Assembly (NCBI RefSeq): GCF_030272615.1
Contig: NC_081412.1
Location: 40,790,791-40,850,790, forward strand
Length of the DNA: 60,000 bases
Direction of reading: 5' to 3'
From: Cryptomeria japonica
Taxonomy: Eukaryota; Streptophyta; Pinopsida; Cupressales; Cupressaceae
A program made the translations under genes and the position numbers. How positions within the stretch are numbered: the first letter of the stretch is position 1; every line of letters begins with the position of its first letter. Positions 19,545 to 32,237 of this stretch are shown here, in pieces. Under the pieces are notes generated by a model. It saw only the letters and a list, made by a program, of their open reading frames with translations. It was not told the origin of the DNA and searched no databases.

Positions 19545-21009
19545 GTTAGAAGGTTCCCCAATCATGAGATTGGCATGGATGTTGTGTGATACTATAGCAG
19601 TGCTTCTGGTTATGTGGCAGAATCCAGAAATGGAAGGACCCATTAGTAAAAGAAGGCAACACTTGCTCCCAAAACTGAAATTGGGAAGAAGAATGAGACC
19701 ATATAGGTATGGAGGAATAAGAATGAAGATGCAACCATGGGCCGACACTATGCATTCAATGCACATGTAATATCTACTAGGTCTTAAAGGAGATGTAGGA
19801 CCTTAGGGGGAGTAGTACACTGACCTTATCATTCACCCCCTCAGTGAAAGTGGAAACATGGAAGAACAAGATGATGATGGTAAGAAAGAAGGAAATGAGA
19901 AGATAAGTGTGTGTAGTGGTTGCCTTGGATACACACCTGCAGATCAAAGATGGAAAATTTGCAATTAGGATTAGATACAAATTGACACAAAATGTCAAGA
20001 GTTACAAGAAGGTGCTCCAGTAGTGATGATGGACCGGTTCAAGAAACCGGTTGTGCAAGATGTTACTAGTATGAATGCTAACAGGTACTTGTAGGCTATG
20101 TGAGACAATGAGATTTGAAATCATTGTATTAGCCCCAGTAACATGAATTGAAGAGTTTATGTCTTAGGTGGTATTGATGAAGACCTAAATGACATATGCT
20201 AGCCTGGTTGTTGATTATGTATGCATGCATATTTTTGGGCTAACCAGTTTGATTTATGATTTGATAATGATATTGTATGACATTGTGTACACCTAGGATC
20301 ATGTCATAAGCTATGATGATGATTGTGGAACTGAGAGATCATCAGATTGATCACATTTGCACAACTCAACTGGTATTTGGTACAGATTGGAGCCTCAATT
20401 ATTGAACCTGATAGGAAATAAGAAACTAATATGTATAACTCAGGGGGAGTTCAAGTGGTCATGATGCAAGACCGACATGCTTGAACTTATGGGGGTACTA
20501 GCTGCTTCAAACTGTAGATGATGGAAATTGTTGTAGGAATACCCAAGAGAATTTAATGATTAAGGGTATCTTGGTATCAGACCAATTGGTATCACTCATA
20601 GTTCAATCACATTTGATTTTTAAGATCAATTGGTATCAGATGGGGGATGATGCAGTTTGACCAGTAGGTATGGTGTATTCACTGACACATGGCTCTTCAA
20701 TTTATGTTAGTTGATGGTTGATCCCTCCATCTCAAGTGTTGTGACTTGAGAAGATGTAACAAATGACGGTTGAAGGAGGAGAATCATTTGATAAAGAAAA
20801 AGGGGAGAAAAATCTTTGACAATGCTAGGTAGATACAAGGAGGAGAATAATCTTAATTGCCCTTTGCCATTGTTGTCAAAGGGGGAGAGGGATTTTGTAG
20901 TATACTGCATACTACATGTGTGAGAATTCATAGATCACACAAAGGGGGAGAGAGAATATGTAGTATGTCAGATACTACATGTGTTGACATCAATGCCAAA
21001 GGGGGAGAT
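19545..21009 (+). other. E3 non-coding 3' internal region with repeated polypurine tracts
   Basis: No conserved retroviral domain could be read in any frame; only a short gag-like tail follows up to about 19770. CAAAGGGGGAGA-type tracts occur near 20877-20888, 20940-20951 and 20997-21008. The first two tracts are each followed within about 20-30 bases by a short inverted repeat (GTAGTAT...ATACTAC near 20897-20912; GTAGTATGTCAGATACTAC near 20960-20979). The last tract abuts the 3' LTR. The same design appears reversed in E4 at 24982-25110. Confidence 0.7.
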
Positions 21010-22645
21010 TGTTGGAATTGATGTCAACCAGTATAGGATGGCTACCTGTATAAGAAATGTTTGTGCAGCACTATCATTGATGCATACCGGATGTGATGTC
21101 TTTGATGTCACCTAGTATTGCAAGTCACCAATAAGGGACATAATGTCATTTATCACAATGACCATTGGAGTCACCAGTACACAAGTTAGTGTTTGACTTG
21201 TGTTGAAGATATGGAAAGGAGACCGGTATGATATAACAATCAGTAAATTATGACATCTGCAAGAGAGCATGATGTTGGTCAGTTGATTGTGATGAAGAGG
21301 GGGAATTTTATCTAAATCACATCAACACCAGAAGAGAAGTATGTGTAGGCCATCGGTATGCTGTGTGGATGAAGAACAACAAGACTCCCACTGGATGAAG
21401 AGAAGACTGATATTAAGAGTGCTTGGATTGGATCATATGTTCCTATTTGAAGATATGCTGCTCAATCATGGAAGCCACATTGATGCAATGTCAGATGTAG
21501 ATGACAAGGATCCACTCCCATCGGTAAGTGGAGCTTATCTCCTATTATGCAAAGTGTGTGTCATAGTTCTATGAGATAAGACATGAGAGTTAAAGGCAGG
21601 TGTTTGAAGGCTCACACCAAATCTACCGTTGAATCATGAAGATGCATCAAGTACATGAAATCAAAGATATGCACTGGATTGATAGAGAAGGCATAATGAG
21701 GTACCAAAATTATTGAATTGTGATGGGTTTGTCACCTTGACAAACTGGTTGAGATGGTATAGACTGATGATGAAGAAGACAAGGCTACAACAACTGTAGA
21801 TAGAGAATGCAACCGGTATGTAGATGCCTTAGATGGAAATAGTTGAAGGTTGATGACATGGTGTCATCAAGGGTGCCTACTGTTAAGTATGCGAATTGGT
21901 ACAAGAACAAAGAGGCTAAGTGATATGCTCCTTCCTGATGAAGATGAGCATAAGGTGGAATGATATATTTGGCAACCGACAAAGGTGCTCCATTAGAAGA
22001 GATGCCAAGTGCAAGGTGATGGTAGATAGGTTAGTATATAACTAGTAGGGTTAGTGAGCCAGTAGATGAACAAGGAAATGGCGTTGGTCGATGGTCCTAT
22101 CTAGACCGACACAAATGACCCAACAAAAGTGGATGCCAACAAAGGGGCCATGTGGAGGTGAAGTGGCATGTATGTTGAGTTGGTGAAGTATAAGGTGGCA
22201 AGGTAGATGGTGATAGGTCAACATTTATGTTGACTGCATGATTCACGGGACGTGCATTAGAGGTTTGCAGCTTGAGGTCAGATGGACAACTGAGATCTAG
22301 AACAAACTATTAAGTAGATCAAGGCAGGTAAAGGGAACCGTGAAACCATTCTTAGTTATTGACCAAAAGATCTGTCGACAGGTTAAATGGAGGTTGCTAA
22401 ATGAGGAAGACATGTTCTGGAAGGCATGACAATGGCTAGTTTGATTGATGAGTTGCAGTTCATCAATCAAGGAGATTAGATTGGATTTAGTTTTCCTCAA
22501 GATCGATGAGGAAACCCTAATCGCCTAAGGTTTGAATTGGTTTTTGGCAGGAAAACTAGTTTATAAATATGCAAGCCAAAATCGATGAGGCCTCTTGTTG
22601 GATGAGAGCGTATTGCTGCTCAAGAAGTGAAATTAGTCAAGTGCT
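21010..22645 (+). repeat. E3 3' LTR, left part
   Basis: It starts TGTTGG right after the polypurine tract and aligns with the 5' LTR. A short deletion of about 14 bases follows the first six bases. It stops at GTGCT (22641-22645), where E4 begins. The homologous sequence resumes at 51605. Confidence 0.85.
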
Positions 22646-24981
22646 TGTTATATACAATGTGCCACTAAGAGGGAGGTGAATCAGTGGTACTCAATTTCTT
22701 TTCCCTTAAACTCTTAAGTATATGTATTGGTTAACATACTAAAGCCAAGATAACCTACCGGTATGCTAAGGACAAATTACTCAATGCAATCATACACAAG
22801 GGGACATCACATAACACTAGTATATAGGAGGAAACTACAAGATGGGAAAAACATCGGTGAGAAATATTGTTGGAGTCTACTTCTCCAATGTAGCCACACA
22901 ATGAATCTTTGAATACAATGTTTAGGTCACCAACCCAAGGAGCACCAACCCCTGATTTAGGGCACCAACCCAAGGAGCACCAAACCCTAATTTAGGGCAC
23001 CAAACCAAGGAGCTACGACCCTTGATTTAGGGCACCAAACCAAGGAGCACAAACCCCTACACCGAGTTCCAACTCTGTGATCTTCAATAGACATAATCAA
23101 TTACAAAAGTAATAGCCATATTACAAATGAACTTCGTAATTGTTCTTAAAATCTCTCTGCCAGATCTTCTATCTAGTCCACTACCGGTTCTACTCTCTGT
23201 TAGTTCTTCTCTGCACCGGTTCTCTCTTAAACAACATTTGTCCACCAGTACTATCTTCTGCCCATTCTCTCTGCTTTCCTTCTCTACAATCTTTTGCAAC
23301 TCTCCTTCATCAGTATGGTCACTGTCGGTTGTCTCCTTTGTTAGACTCAATGGTTGACTGCCGATAGCCTCATTATTAATAGTTGAATTCTTCAATTTGA
23401 TTATCTCTCTCACATAGTCTCTCATCTGATAGTCACTAAGCACTTGATTGATTTCTTCTCACATGCAGCAACAATCTCTCATCTAGCGACACCCATCTCT
23501 GATTTTAGCTTGCATATTTATAAACTGATTTTCCTGCCAAAAACCATTTCAAACTTTGGGTGTTTAGGGTTTCCTCATTGACTTTGAGGTAAACCAAATC
23601 CAATTAGATCTCATCCGATCTAATCGCCTAGATTGATGAATTGTAACTCATCAATCAAACCCACCATTGTCATGCCTTCCTGATCACACCTTCTATTTTT
23701 AGAAATCTACTTTTTAGGCTGTCAACGGATTTCTTGGTCAATCACCAAGAAAGGATTTTTGATTTCCTTCACCTACCTCAATCTGCTTAAACGATCTATG
23801 TTGGATCTCTGTTGTCCATTTACTTCAAGCCACAAATCTCTATTGTGCATCATGTGAATCTCACAGTCAACATAAATGTTGACCTATCACCAACTACCTT
23901 GTCGCCTGATAGTTCATCGAATCAACACATTGACCTATGCATGTATGCCACTTCATCTCCATGTGCAAATTGTGTTGGCATTTGTCTTTGCTTGAACATC
24001 TATGCTGGTATAGATGGGATCACCAACCAACTCCATTATTGGCTTCCTCTACCAGGTTACTATCCCTACCAGTTAAACCCTTAACCGATCTTCTTTCAAT
24101 CTTAAAATTTTCTTCTCTTCCGATAGAACACTCAACTGGTTAGCACTCTTGCTAACCTACCTTAAGCATATCTTTATAAAATGGGAGTCTTTTGCATCTA
24201 TACCTTGTCCATATTATCATTGGACATACTTACTGATAAACCCCTTGATGACACAATGTCATCAACTTTCAACAGACTCCATCTTCAATCCAGCCATTGT
24301 CCTCTATCTGTAGCTACTCATCCTTTCCTTCTTCATCATCAGACCAAACATTATCTCAACCAGTTTGTCAAGGTGACAAACCCACCACTCTACATTAGTC
24401 CCAACAACTCATCATGCCTTCTCTATCGATCTAGTGCATTTCCCTGATTTCATGCACTAGAGCCATCTTTGTGATTCACCGGTAGATTTGGCGTGAGCCT
24501 TCAAACTCCTTCCTTTAACCCTTATGTCTTGCACCACTGTGGCTTCCTTGTTTGAGAAGCATATCTTCAACTAGGCACATGTGATCTGGTTTGGGAACTC
24601 TTGCAGGTAGTCTTCACTTCAATTGGTGACTGAACCTATATCCAGTGATAGTCCTATTGTTTTGTATCCACATAGCTTATCGGTGACATGTACATCCTTC
24701 TCCTCTAGTGTTGATGTGATTCTTGATAACATTCTACCTCTTCATCACAATCAACAACCCAACTCTCAAATGTCATCATTTATCGGTTGTTATATCATAC
24801 CGGTCTCTTGTCCATATCTTCAACACAAGTCAAACACTAACTTGTGCACCGGTGACCTGCAACATTAAGTGACATCAAAGATATCACATCCTTAATGCAT
24901 TCAGGACAGTGTTGCACATACATCTCTTATACCGGTAGCCATTCTATACCAGTTGACATCAATGTCAAGACAATGCCAACA
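22646..24981 (-). repeat. E4 3' LTR
   Basis: Plus-strand ends TGTTATATACAATG...CAATGCCAACA, about 2336 bp. It is followed on the right by the reversed polypurine tract ATCTCCCCCTTTT. It matches the E4 5' LTR and is the reverse complement of the E3 LTRs. Plus-strand open frames within it are not genes. Confidence 0.85.
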
Positions 24982-25375
24982 ATCTCCCCCTTTTCCATTG
25001 GTGTCAATACATGTAGTATAGACATACTACATAATCTCTCTCCCCCTTTGTGTGATCCAACTCTCATAAATGTAGTATGTGGTATACTACAAAATATTTC
25101 TCCCCCTTTGAGAATAATGACAAAGGGCATTGTCAGGGTTTCACTCCTCCTTGTATCTATCGAGCACAGACATTATTCTTTCTCCCCTTTTTCTTTACTA
25201 GATGTATCTCATCCTTCAGCCATCATTCATTAGACCTTCTCAAGTCTCAGCACTTGAGATGGAGGACTCAACCATCAACTAACATCAATTAAGCATGCAA
25301 ATCTGATACTTAATTATTAAAGTATTCAATTGTAGAAGGATGTGTCAGTGAATACTACTTACCTGTCGGTCAGAT
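24982..25375 (-). other. E4 3' internal region, distal part
   Basis: This non-coding stretch between the E4 3' LTR and the E5 insertion holds three reversed polypurine tracts (CTCCCCCTTT at about 24984, 25040 and 25102) alternating with 'tagtata...tactaca' inverted repeats. It matches the reverse complement of about 20650-21009 in E3. Confidence 0.7.
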
Positions 25376-26242
25376 TGATGCTTATGATGTGCAATACTAC
25401 ATGATTATACTAAAATGCTGTATAATATTTGCTATATGATAATTGCTATTTGCTTCAAAAACTCACTGATGCATATGATCAATTTGAAGACTAACTCACT
25501 CTCAACTGAAGCTCTTGATTTTATAGACTTTGAGAGGATTAGACGATGTGGCTTAGATCAAAGGTCATGATCAGATCTATAGATTTGAATGGTTATGAGC
25601 AAAGGTGAAGGTTGAGAGAAAGGGGGAAGGAGAATACAAGTGTCACTCATCTCACCTTGACGGGGTTGTTGACTGAGAGAATATAGGGATGGTTGGAGGA
25701 AATTTAGGCATGATAGGACAAGTGGACTCAAGTCCTTCCTAAGATGTAGGGATATTGGAGAGAATATAGAAGGAGGTTAAGAAATATGTGTACGTACACA
25801 ATATTCATTAAATTTGGAAGTTGAAGATAAATGATGAATTAATATTTAAGAAATATTAATTTCCTTAGCCACATGTTTGATGAGTTGGCAAAGGGAAGAT
25901 TAAGTGGAGATGGAGGTTGAGTTGGAAAAGAGATTAAATAATTTAGAATAATTTAATATTTGAGACTATAGGATAGGAGAATAAGTATTAAATATTGGAT
26001 ATTTAATTGATTGGAGGAGATAATTAAATATTAGATATTTAATTAACTTGGTTAGAGGATTAATTAAATATTAGATATTTAATTGATTAGAGGAATATAA
26101 TTGATAAATTAATTAATAAAATATTAATTAATAGAAAGACATGAAATGAATTAAATAAATTAACTATTTAATAGAAGAATAATTATTAAATAAATATAAA
26201 ATATTTATTTAATTGCTCATACCCAATTTTTATGTGTATACA
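25376..26242 (-). repeat. E5 3' LTR
   Basis: Minus strand TGTATACACATAAAAATTG...AAGCATCA. The left half is unique sequence; the right half (about 25800-26220) is AT-rich with tandem ATTAAATATTAGATATTTAA units. It pairs with 39052-39930. Confidence 0.9.
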
Positions 26243-26258
26243 TTTTGCCCCTCTTTGA
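26243..26258 (-). other. E5 polypurine tract
   Basis: The minus strand reads TCAAAGAGGGGCAAAA directly before the 3' LTR start TGTATACAC. This is the expected primer position for plus-strand synthesis. Confidence 0.75.
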
Positions 26259-26335
26259 AATGATCTGAAGACAACATTGTTTCAAAGATTACATCAAGTT
26301 TCGATAGTGCACCTAATAGAGATTGAAAATCCTAT

Positions 26336-27240
26336 TTGTGTGATGATGGTGGGGATGGAGGTGGTGATGGTAGGAAACCTGGACAGAGAGGAGGTCGATT
26401 GAGAGTCCATGGAGGACCTTTTGGACCAGCTGGCAGGATTGAGAGACCACGTCCTATGGGTGGGAGAGATGTTGGACAGATTGGGAGAGAGCATGGCAGG
26501 ATTGATATGAGATCATCGAGAGGGTTGCCATTGATAGGAGGCAGGGTGACTAGACTGGATGGGGGTTGCAGGAGAGGAATTGATTTTGGACAGACTTAGC
26601 CAAATCCTTGAGTTATTGCAACGCATGGTGGAGATGATGAGGATCCTGAGGATAATGTTCCCCTAATTAGATGACAGGTTTGAAGAGTTACTCGGATCGA
26701 GATTCCAATAGTTGGACAAGTTGGTGGTGAGGGGATTGGGGTTCATGTACCACAGCAGGATGTACCAGAGCAGGATGCAGTAGTGCATGATATGCCAGAT
26801 GTGGTTATACCAGAGCATGATGTGCCAGGGTAGGATACTATTGACAGTCTGAGAGCACAGATTGATCAGCTTTGAGCACAAGTGTAGACTCTTATTACTG
26901 AGTGGGATAGAGCTGTTAGGAGACAACAGGATACTTAGGGTCTTCTAGATCATATTCAGCAGGTTGGATCAGGTACTCTCTTGGTGGATACTATTAGAGC
27001 ATTAGTTTGGGCTGGGAAGGAGACTTCCCACTGGTGATGACGATATTAGGAGGCAGTTGCAGAGAGCTAGAGAGTAGGTAGTTATCATACCACCATGTTG
27101 ATGGATACTAGTAGTGGTGGGGTCATGGGACCTCCCCAAAGGAGTGGTGATCATGGGAGACAGGCACCTAGAGGATCTTCTTGCCCACAGCCATAGAGAT
27201 AGACAGAGTCAGGTGGTAGTAGCACAACACAGCCTTGACT
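26336..27240 (+). pseudogene. Antisense ORF remnant in the E5 3' region
   Basis: The coding-like sequence runs on the plus strand, opposite to E5 gag-pol. One frame has a run of heptad-like segments (ESMEDLLDQLAGLRDHV, ILDRLSQILELLQRMVEMM). Further right another frame reads RAQIDQL and TLITEWDRAVRRQQDT, again helical and charged. Another frame gives a Gly/Arg-rich 87-codon ORF (26336-26599). TAG stops and frameshifts interrupt everything. The Tat element Grande of maize is known to carry an antisense 3' ORF, so a similar accessory gene is plausible. No enzymatic motif is seen. Confidence 0.5.
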
Positions 27241-29069
27241 TGATTTGCATTTGATGAGGCATTTGTATTATTTATCTGATATCATTGTATACTTGGACTT
27301 TTATTATTTTATGATGATCTATATGCAGACAAGGATTCTATATGATGATGATGATTTCATATGATTGTTACTCTATGTGTTGATGATGCTTTATATGATG
27401 ATGATCTATATGGATGCAGTGATTATATGGATGATGTTATGATCTTTTCTTTTCATTATGATGATACAATGATTATATGCTTTTGTTTTTTATTTTCAAT
27501 TTTGAATGATCTTGGATGCAAATGGAAATGATTTCTAATTGAAATGATATGAATGCAACAATCTATATGGAAATGTAAATAAATGATTGGTGATTTTTTT
27601 TTCTTATGTAATGTTTATGATGATTATGAATCTACATGAAATGTTTTTGTATTTTATATGTAATATTTACAAATCTAAGTGCAAAGATGCAACTAAATGA
27701 TCATTAATGGAATGATAATGCAACTAATAATGATGATACACTACACAATAAATTAAATACAAATTAATGCAATGATTGAATGCAACTAAATTAAATGAAT
27801 GATGATTAAAATGATCCTAAGAAATGAATGCACCTATAATGATTAAATGCAAATTGTTTTTGTTTGTCCAAGTATACTCAATCTTTATTTATGACAGTTG
27901 ATCTATTAATGAAATGATATGCTTATAATGTAACCGACAATGAATGCTTATAATGTAGATGAATAATGAGATAATTAATTGATCTAACTAAAAATTGTAC
28001 TGCCATTCTTCATATGCTATCAGGTAACAGTGCTTGATTTCATCATTGAGCTTTAAATTTTGTAAGAAAATACAAGCAACTTGACATAATGATTCAAGAT
28101 GACATGAGTAATCCTTACATGGATTTTGATATGGCAAGTTAATACAAGAAAATTGATATAATGGATCAAGTTGACCTAAGTATTGCTTGCAGAATAGACG
28201 AGTATCTCCTTTCATGCATGACTTGGAATGTCCTCCTTGATCTTTTGCCAATCATATCTTGAGACAAGTTCATACGGTAGTAAGAGATAAACCACAAACA
28301 ACAATCAAAGAAAATAATCATGCCCCATCATAGCTTCTCTAGTCATGGAAATCCTTGAGTCGCATAAAGTACATGATTAGCAATAAAATCAAGATATAAA
28401 CACTAAATCTTGCATATCATTCACATGTTCTAATGGTCATTAACTGATATAATCAACTTGATGAATGAGCTTTGATAATCCTTTATTACTTGTTAGTTGA
28501 TTCTTCGATTTTCTGAGTTTCATGATTCAGTTGTTGATGAAATGCCTTGATCTTCATTGCTTTGTTTCTCATTATTTGTTTCAAAACCCTAGATTTTTAT
28601 TTTTTTTCCAAATTTCTCAAATGTTTTGGATTTTCAAAGATTCAAAAGATCACCTTAGCAAAAGGAATTAGGATTTTGCCCCTAGTAGAAACAAAAATTT
28701 ATTATGGATGTATGAATTCATCAAGATCCAAACCATGGCGGGATACAAATGCAGATTGATAGATTCTGATAAAATCTAAGATAGTGACTATGACAAGTAT
28801 GTCAAAGATTGATAACTATTAGTAAGTTGTATATTTCTTGCTACATGGTTAAGAGCAATGGATACTAAAGACAAAATGGATAAACTAGTGATAGATGGAA
28901 GTGATAGATGCGATAGGATAGAGTGGATAGGTGTGCAAAGAGATCTCATAGATGTAGTAGCTTACTTCTTAGATAGTGCCTGTTTACCAGGTTTTCACCA
29001 TCTAAATTTATTGCATTTTTTTGGATTTTATATGCTTTTTATTGATTTTTTTTCAGGACTTTATATCTC
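27241..29069. other. E5 3' spacer, AT-rich, no gene seen
   Basis: Low-complexity sequence rich in GATGAT, ATGCAA and AATGAT phrases, especially 27300-27960. Small open frames on either strand have no recognisable motif. It lies between the integrase end and the antisense ORF and is part of the long 3' region of E5. Confidence 0.6.
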
Positions 29070-30389
29070 AAGCACAGAATATCTTGAGATGAATAGAACT
29101 AATAGGTTCATCAAACCAATCACCTTCAAGGGTAGATAACTTGTATTCTCTTGATCCATATATTGCTACTATGACAAAAGGTCCTAGCCAATTTGGTTCA
29201 AATTTTCCCTTCTTTTCCCGGTCTTTCTGATTTCTTGGATTCTCCCTTAGAACTATATCTCCAATCTAGAAAATATGTGGCTTGACTTTGTGGCTATAGC
29301 TTCTTTCCATTCTTTGTTGGTATACTTTCAAATGCTCTGTTGCATTTTGCCGACGTTCCTGAATTAGTTCTAGTTCCTGGAGTCGAGAGACTCGTTGTTC
29401 TTCTTCTGGTATAAGACCATGCAAGGATACATGTAGAGAAGGTATCTCTACTTCTATAGGTAATATATCTTCTGATCCATAGACCAAACAACATGGAGTT
29501 TCCCTGTTGGAGTGCGGATGCTAGTTCGGTATGCTCAAAGAGCAGGATTTAGCTGAATGTGCCAGTCTTTCCCAGCTTCATTTACTGTTTTCTTCAAGAT
29601 TTTGAAGATAGTTTTGTTTGATAATTCAACTTGACCATTACCCCATGGATAATATGGAGTAGAGAACCTATGTTGGATATGAAACTATTCACATAGTTCT
29701 TTCACATCTTGATTTTTGAATGGTCATAGGAACTCCATAGCGACAGATTATATAATTCAAGATGAATGATGATATTTTTTTTTATGTCACTATTGTTAAA
29801 GGCACTACTTCAATCCACTTAGTAAACTATTCAATAGCAATCAAAATAAACTTATGTCCATTAGAAGATGAGGGATTGATCTTTCCCACCAAATCAAGGC
29901 CCAATTGTGAAAATGGCCATGATCCTGTCATAGGATATAACTCTTGTGCTAGTGCATGAATTAGATTTCCATGGATCTAACATTGTTTACATTTTCTAGC
30001 ATAGGTGAATGAATCTCTTTTCATAGTAGGCCAAAAGTAACCCATATGAATAAGTTTTTTAGCCAATGTTAAACCACTTGAGTGTGTAGCACAAATACCC
30101 GCATGAATGTCATTAAGAATACTCTCTCAGATTCATCTTTTTCAAGACATCTCAATAACGTACCATCTAGACCAAAACTATATAGGATATCAACAATAAT
30201 AGTATAGCGAGAGGACTGGCGGATAAATTTTCTTCATTGATTATGAGATAATTCTAGAGGAAGGATGTGATCTTTCAAATATTGGTAGGTTTGACCGTAT
30301 AAGGATTCACTAGTTCCTGATATATGGAAAATTCGATAGGTATGCTAGGATTGAATGGTAAGGGTTAAGATATCTTCCATGAGAAATTC
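29070..30389 (-). pseudogene. E5 integrase remnant
   Basis: On the minus strand the zinc domain can be read (HAGICATHSSG, GYFWPTMKRD, CKQC then a stop where Gln is usual) around 29970-30110. The start of the catalytic core follows (LGLDLVGKINP with SSNGHKFILIAIE) near 29830-29920. The middle of the core is scrambled by stops and frameshifts. A clean C-terminal stretch (YGSEDILPIEVEIPSL) lies at 29294-29487, followed by NWLGPFVIVAIYG. The enzyme would insert element DNA; this copy is non-functional. Confidence 0.8.
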
Positions 30390-30800
30390 CTAATGCTGTT
30401 GATTCTCCTTATTTTGAAAGAGAGATGTTATTGTGGCCATTGCATCTGTTGCTTTATTCTCATTTCTGGGAATTTGGGTGAATGTGATTTCTTTAAAGTG
30501 TCCTTTAAATTCCTCCACTAGCTGTTTGTATGGCATGAGCTTATCATCCTTTGTTTGATATTCATCATTGATTTGATTAATGACAAGTTGTGAATCACCA
30601 TAGACATGTAGTTCTTTGACATTCCATTCAATGGCCATTTTAAGCCCTATAGCCAATGCTTCATACTCTACAGTATTATTGGTGCATGGAAATCGCAATC
30701 TATACAATTTCAGAATTGTGTGTCCTTAAGGTGTGATTAAAAAGATTCCTGCACCTAATCCATATTGATTATAAGAACCATCAAAGTACAATTCCCAAAA
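30390..30800 (-). pseudogene. E5 second (archaeal-like) RNase H domain
   Basis: Phrases in order: LYFDGSYNQYGLGAG, NNTVEYEALAIGLKMA, VYGDSQLVINQ and NENKATDAMA. All four acidic positions of an RNase H (D-E-D-D) are present. The domain follows the ordinary gypsy RNase H in the same frame, with one stop near 30723. An extra aRNH of this kind is a published hallmark of Tat-lineage gypsy elements. Confidence 0.8.
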
Positions 30801-32237
30801 GTTTGTACTTACTGTCAAGATATCTGCATCAAGAAATTCGATGTGCAAAGGCATGATATTTTGTAAAGGTGCATCAGCCAATTGATCAGTGATAACTTGT
30901 CCCTTGATAGCTTTCTGATCAACGTATTCTATGTCAAATTCACTCAGTATCATAACCCATTTGGCTAGTCTCTCTGTCAATGTTGACTTGCTCAATAGAT
31001 ATTTGAGAGGATCTATCTTTTCTATTAGTTTTACAGAATGAATCAACATATAATGTCGTATCTTCTGCATTGTAAATACAACTGCTAGACATATCTTTTC
31101 AATTGAGGAATAATTTAACTCATAGCCAACAAGTGTTCTGCTGATATAATAAACTGCTCTCTCTTTTCCTTCATCATCATGTTGAGCTAGGAGAGCGCCT
31201 AATGATACACTTGTTGCTGAGACATAGAGTAACAATGGTTTCCCCTTGATTGGTGATATCAGTACTGGAGGACTCATAAGATATTCTTTTATTTGCAAGA
31301 ACGCTTCTTCACATTTTGTATCCCATTTAAATGGAACATTTTTAGGTAAAATATGGGTAAATAGAAGACATCTATCAGCCAATTGAGAAAAAAATCTCCT
31401 AATTGATTGCAACCTTCCTTGTAAAGATCACAATTGACTTATATTTTTAGGTGACTCCATCTCCATGATAGCTTTAACATTTCTAGGATCTACTTCAGTG
31501 CCATGAGCTGATATAATGTACCCAAGGAGCTTTCCAGAGGTTACCCCAAATGCACATTTCTTTGGATTTAATCTCAGTTGATATCTTTCCAGCCTATCAA
31601 AAATCTTGCTTAAAATGTTCAAATGTTCTTTTCTTGTGTGAGATTTTGTAAGTATGTCATCGACATAGTCTTCCATGAATGTATTCATCATATAATGGAA
31701 AATTATCATCATAGCCCTTTGATAAGTTGCTCCTGCATTCTTAAGCCTAAATGGCATAACATTCCAGCAGTACATTCCCCATGCACAGGTGAAAGTTATT
31801 TTCTCTTGATCTTTAGGTGTGATTCTTATTTGATTATATCCTGAGAAGCCATCCATTAATGAAAACATCTCATGGCCTACTGATAAGTCCACTATGATAT
31901 CAATGTTTGGTAGCGGGAAATCATCTTTTGGACATGCTTTATTCATATCTCTAAAATCTATGCAGACTCTTATGCTCGTATCTGGTTTTGATACTAGTAC
32001 AATACTTGAGACCCATTTTGGATAAGCAATTGGTCTTATGAAACCCACTTCTAATGGTTTCTTGAGCTCAGTTTTGACAAGGAGAGCAATATGCGGATGC
32101 ATCTTTCTTAGCTTCCGCTTAATAGGTTTAGCTTTTAAATCCACATTAAGATTATGCATGATAAGATTTGGGTTAAGTCCTGGCATATCTGCATAAGACC
32201 AAACAAAATTTATCTGTCTTTGCTTAAAGAATTCCAT
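30801..32237 (-). pseudogene. E5 reverse transcriptase and first RNase H
   Basis: RT occupies 31428-32237: SSIVLVSKPDTSIRVCIDFRDMN is recognisable in parts, then LMDGFSGYNQI and the active site YVDDIL. Stops follow at 31425 and at about 31413. RNase H continues in the same frame to 30801, with LLYVSATSVSLGALLAQ, YYISRTLVGYELNYSSIEK and a C-terminal FDIEYVDQKAIKGQ. In the first motif, where gypsy RNase H usually has LETDAS, the Asp is absent, as is usual when a second RNase H follows. The frame is largely open, so decay here is milder than in the copia elements. Confidence 0.9.

Noticed and set aside
23084-25292. Several 60-119 codon ORFs within the E4 3' LTR
   Set aside because: They lie in LTR sequence whose homologues in E3 and the other E4 LTR do not keep these frames.
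26663-26926. 87-codon minus-strand ORF in the E5 3' region
   Set aside because: Asn/Ser/Leu-rich mirror of the helical plus-strand frame; no motif.
28547-29139. Plus-strand ORFs of 70 and 93 codons
   Set aside because: They overlap AT-rich spacer and the integrase end on the other strand; no conserved motif.
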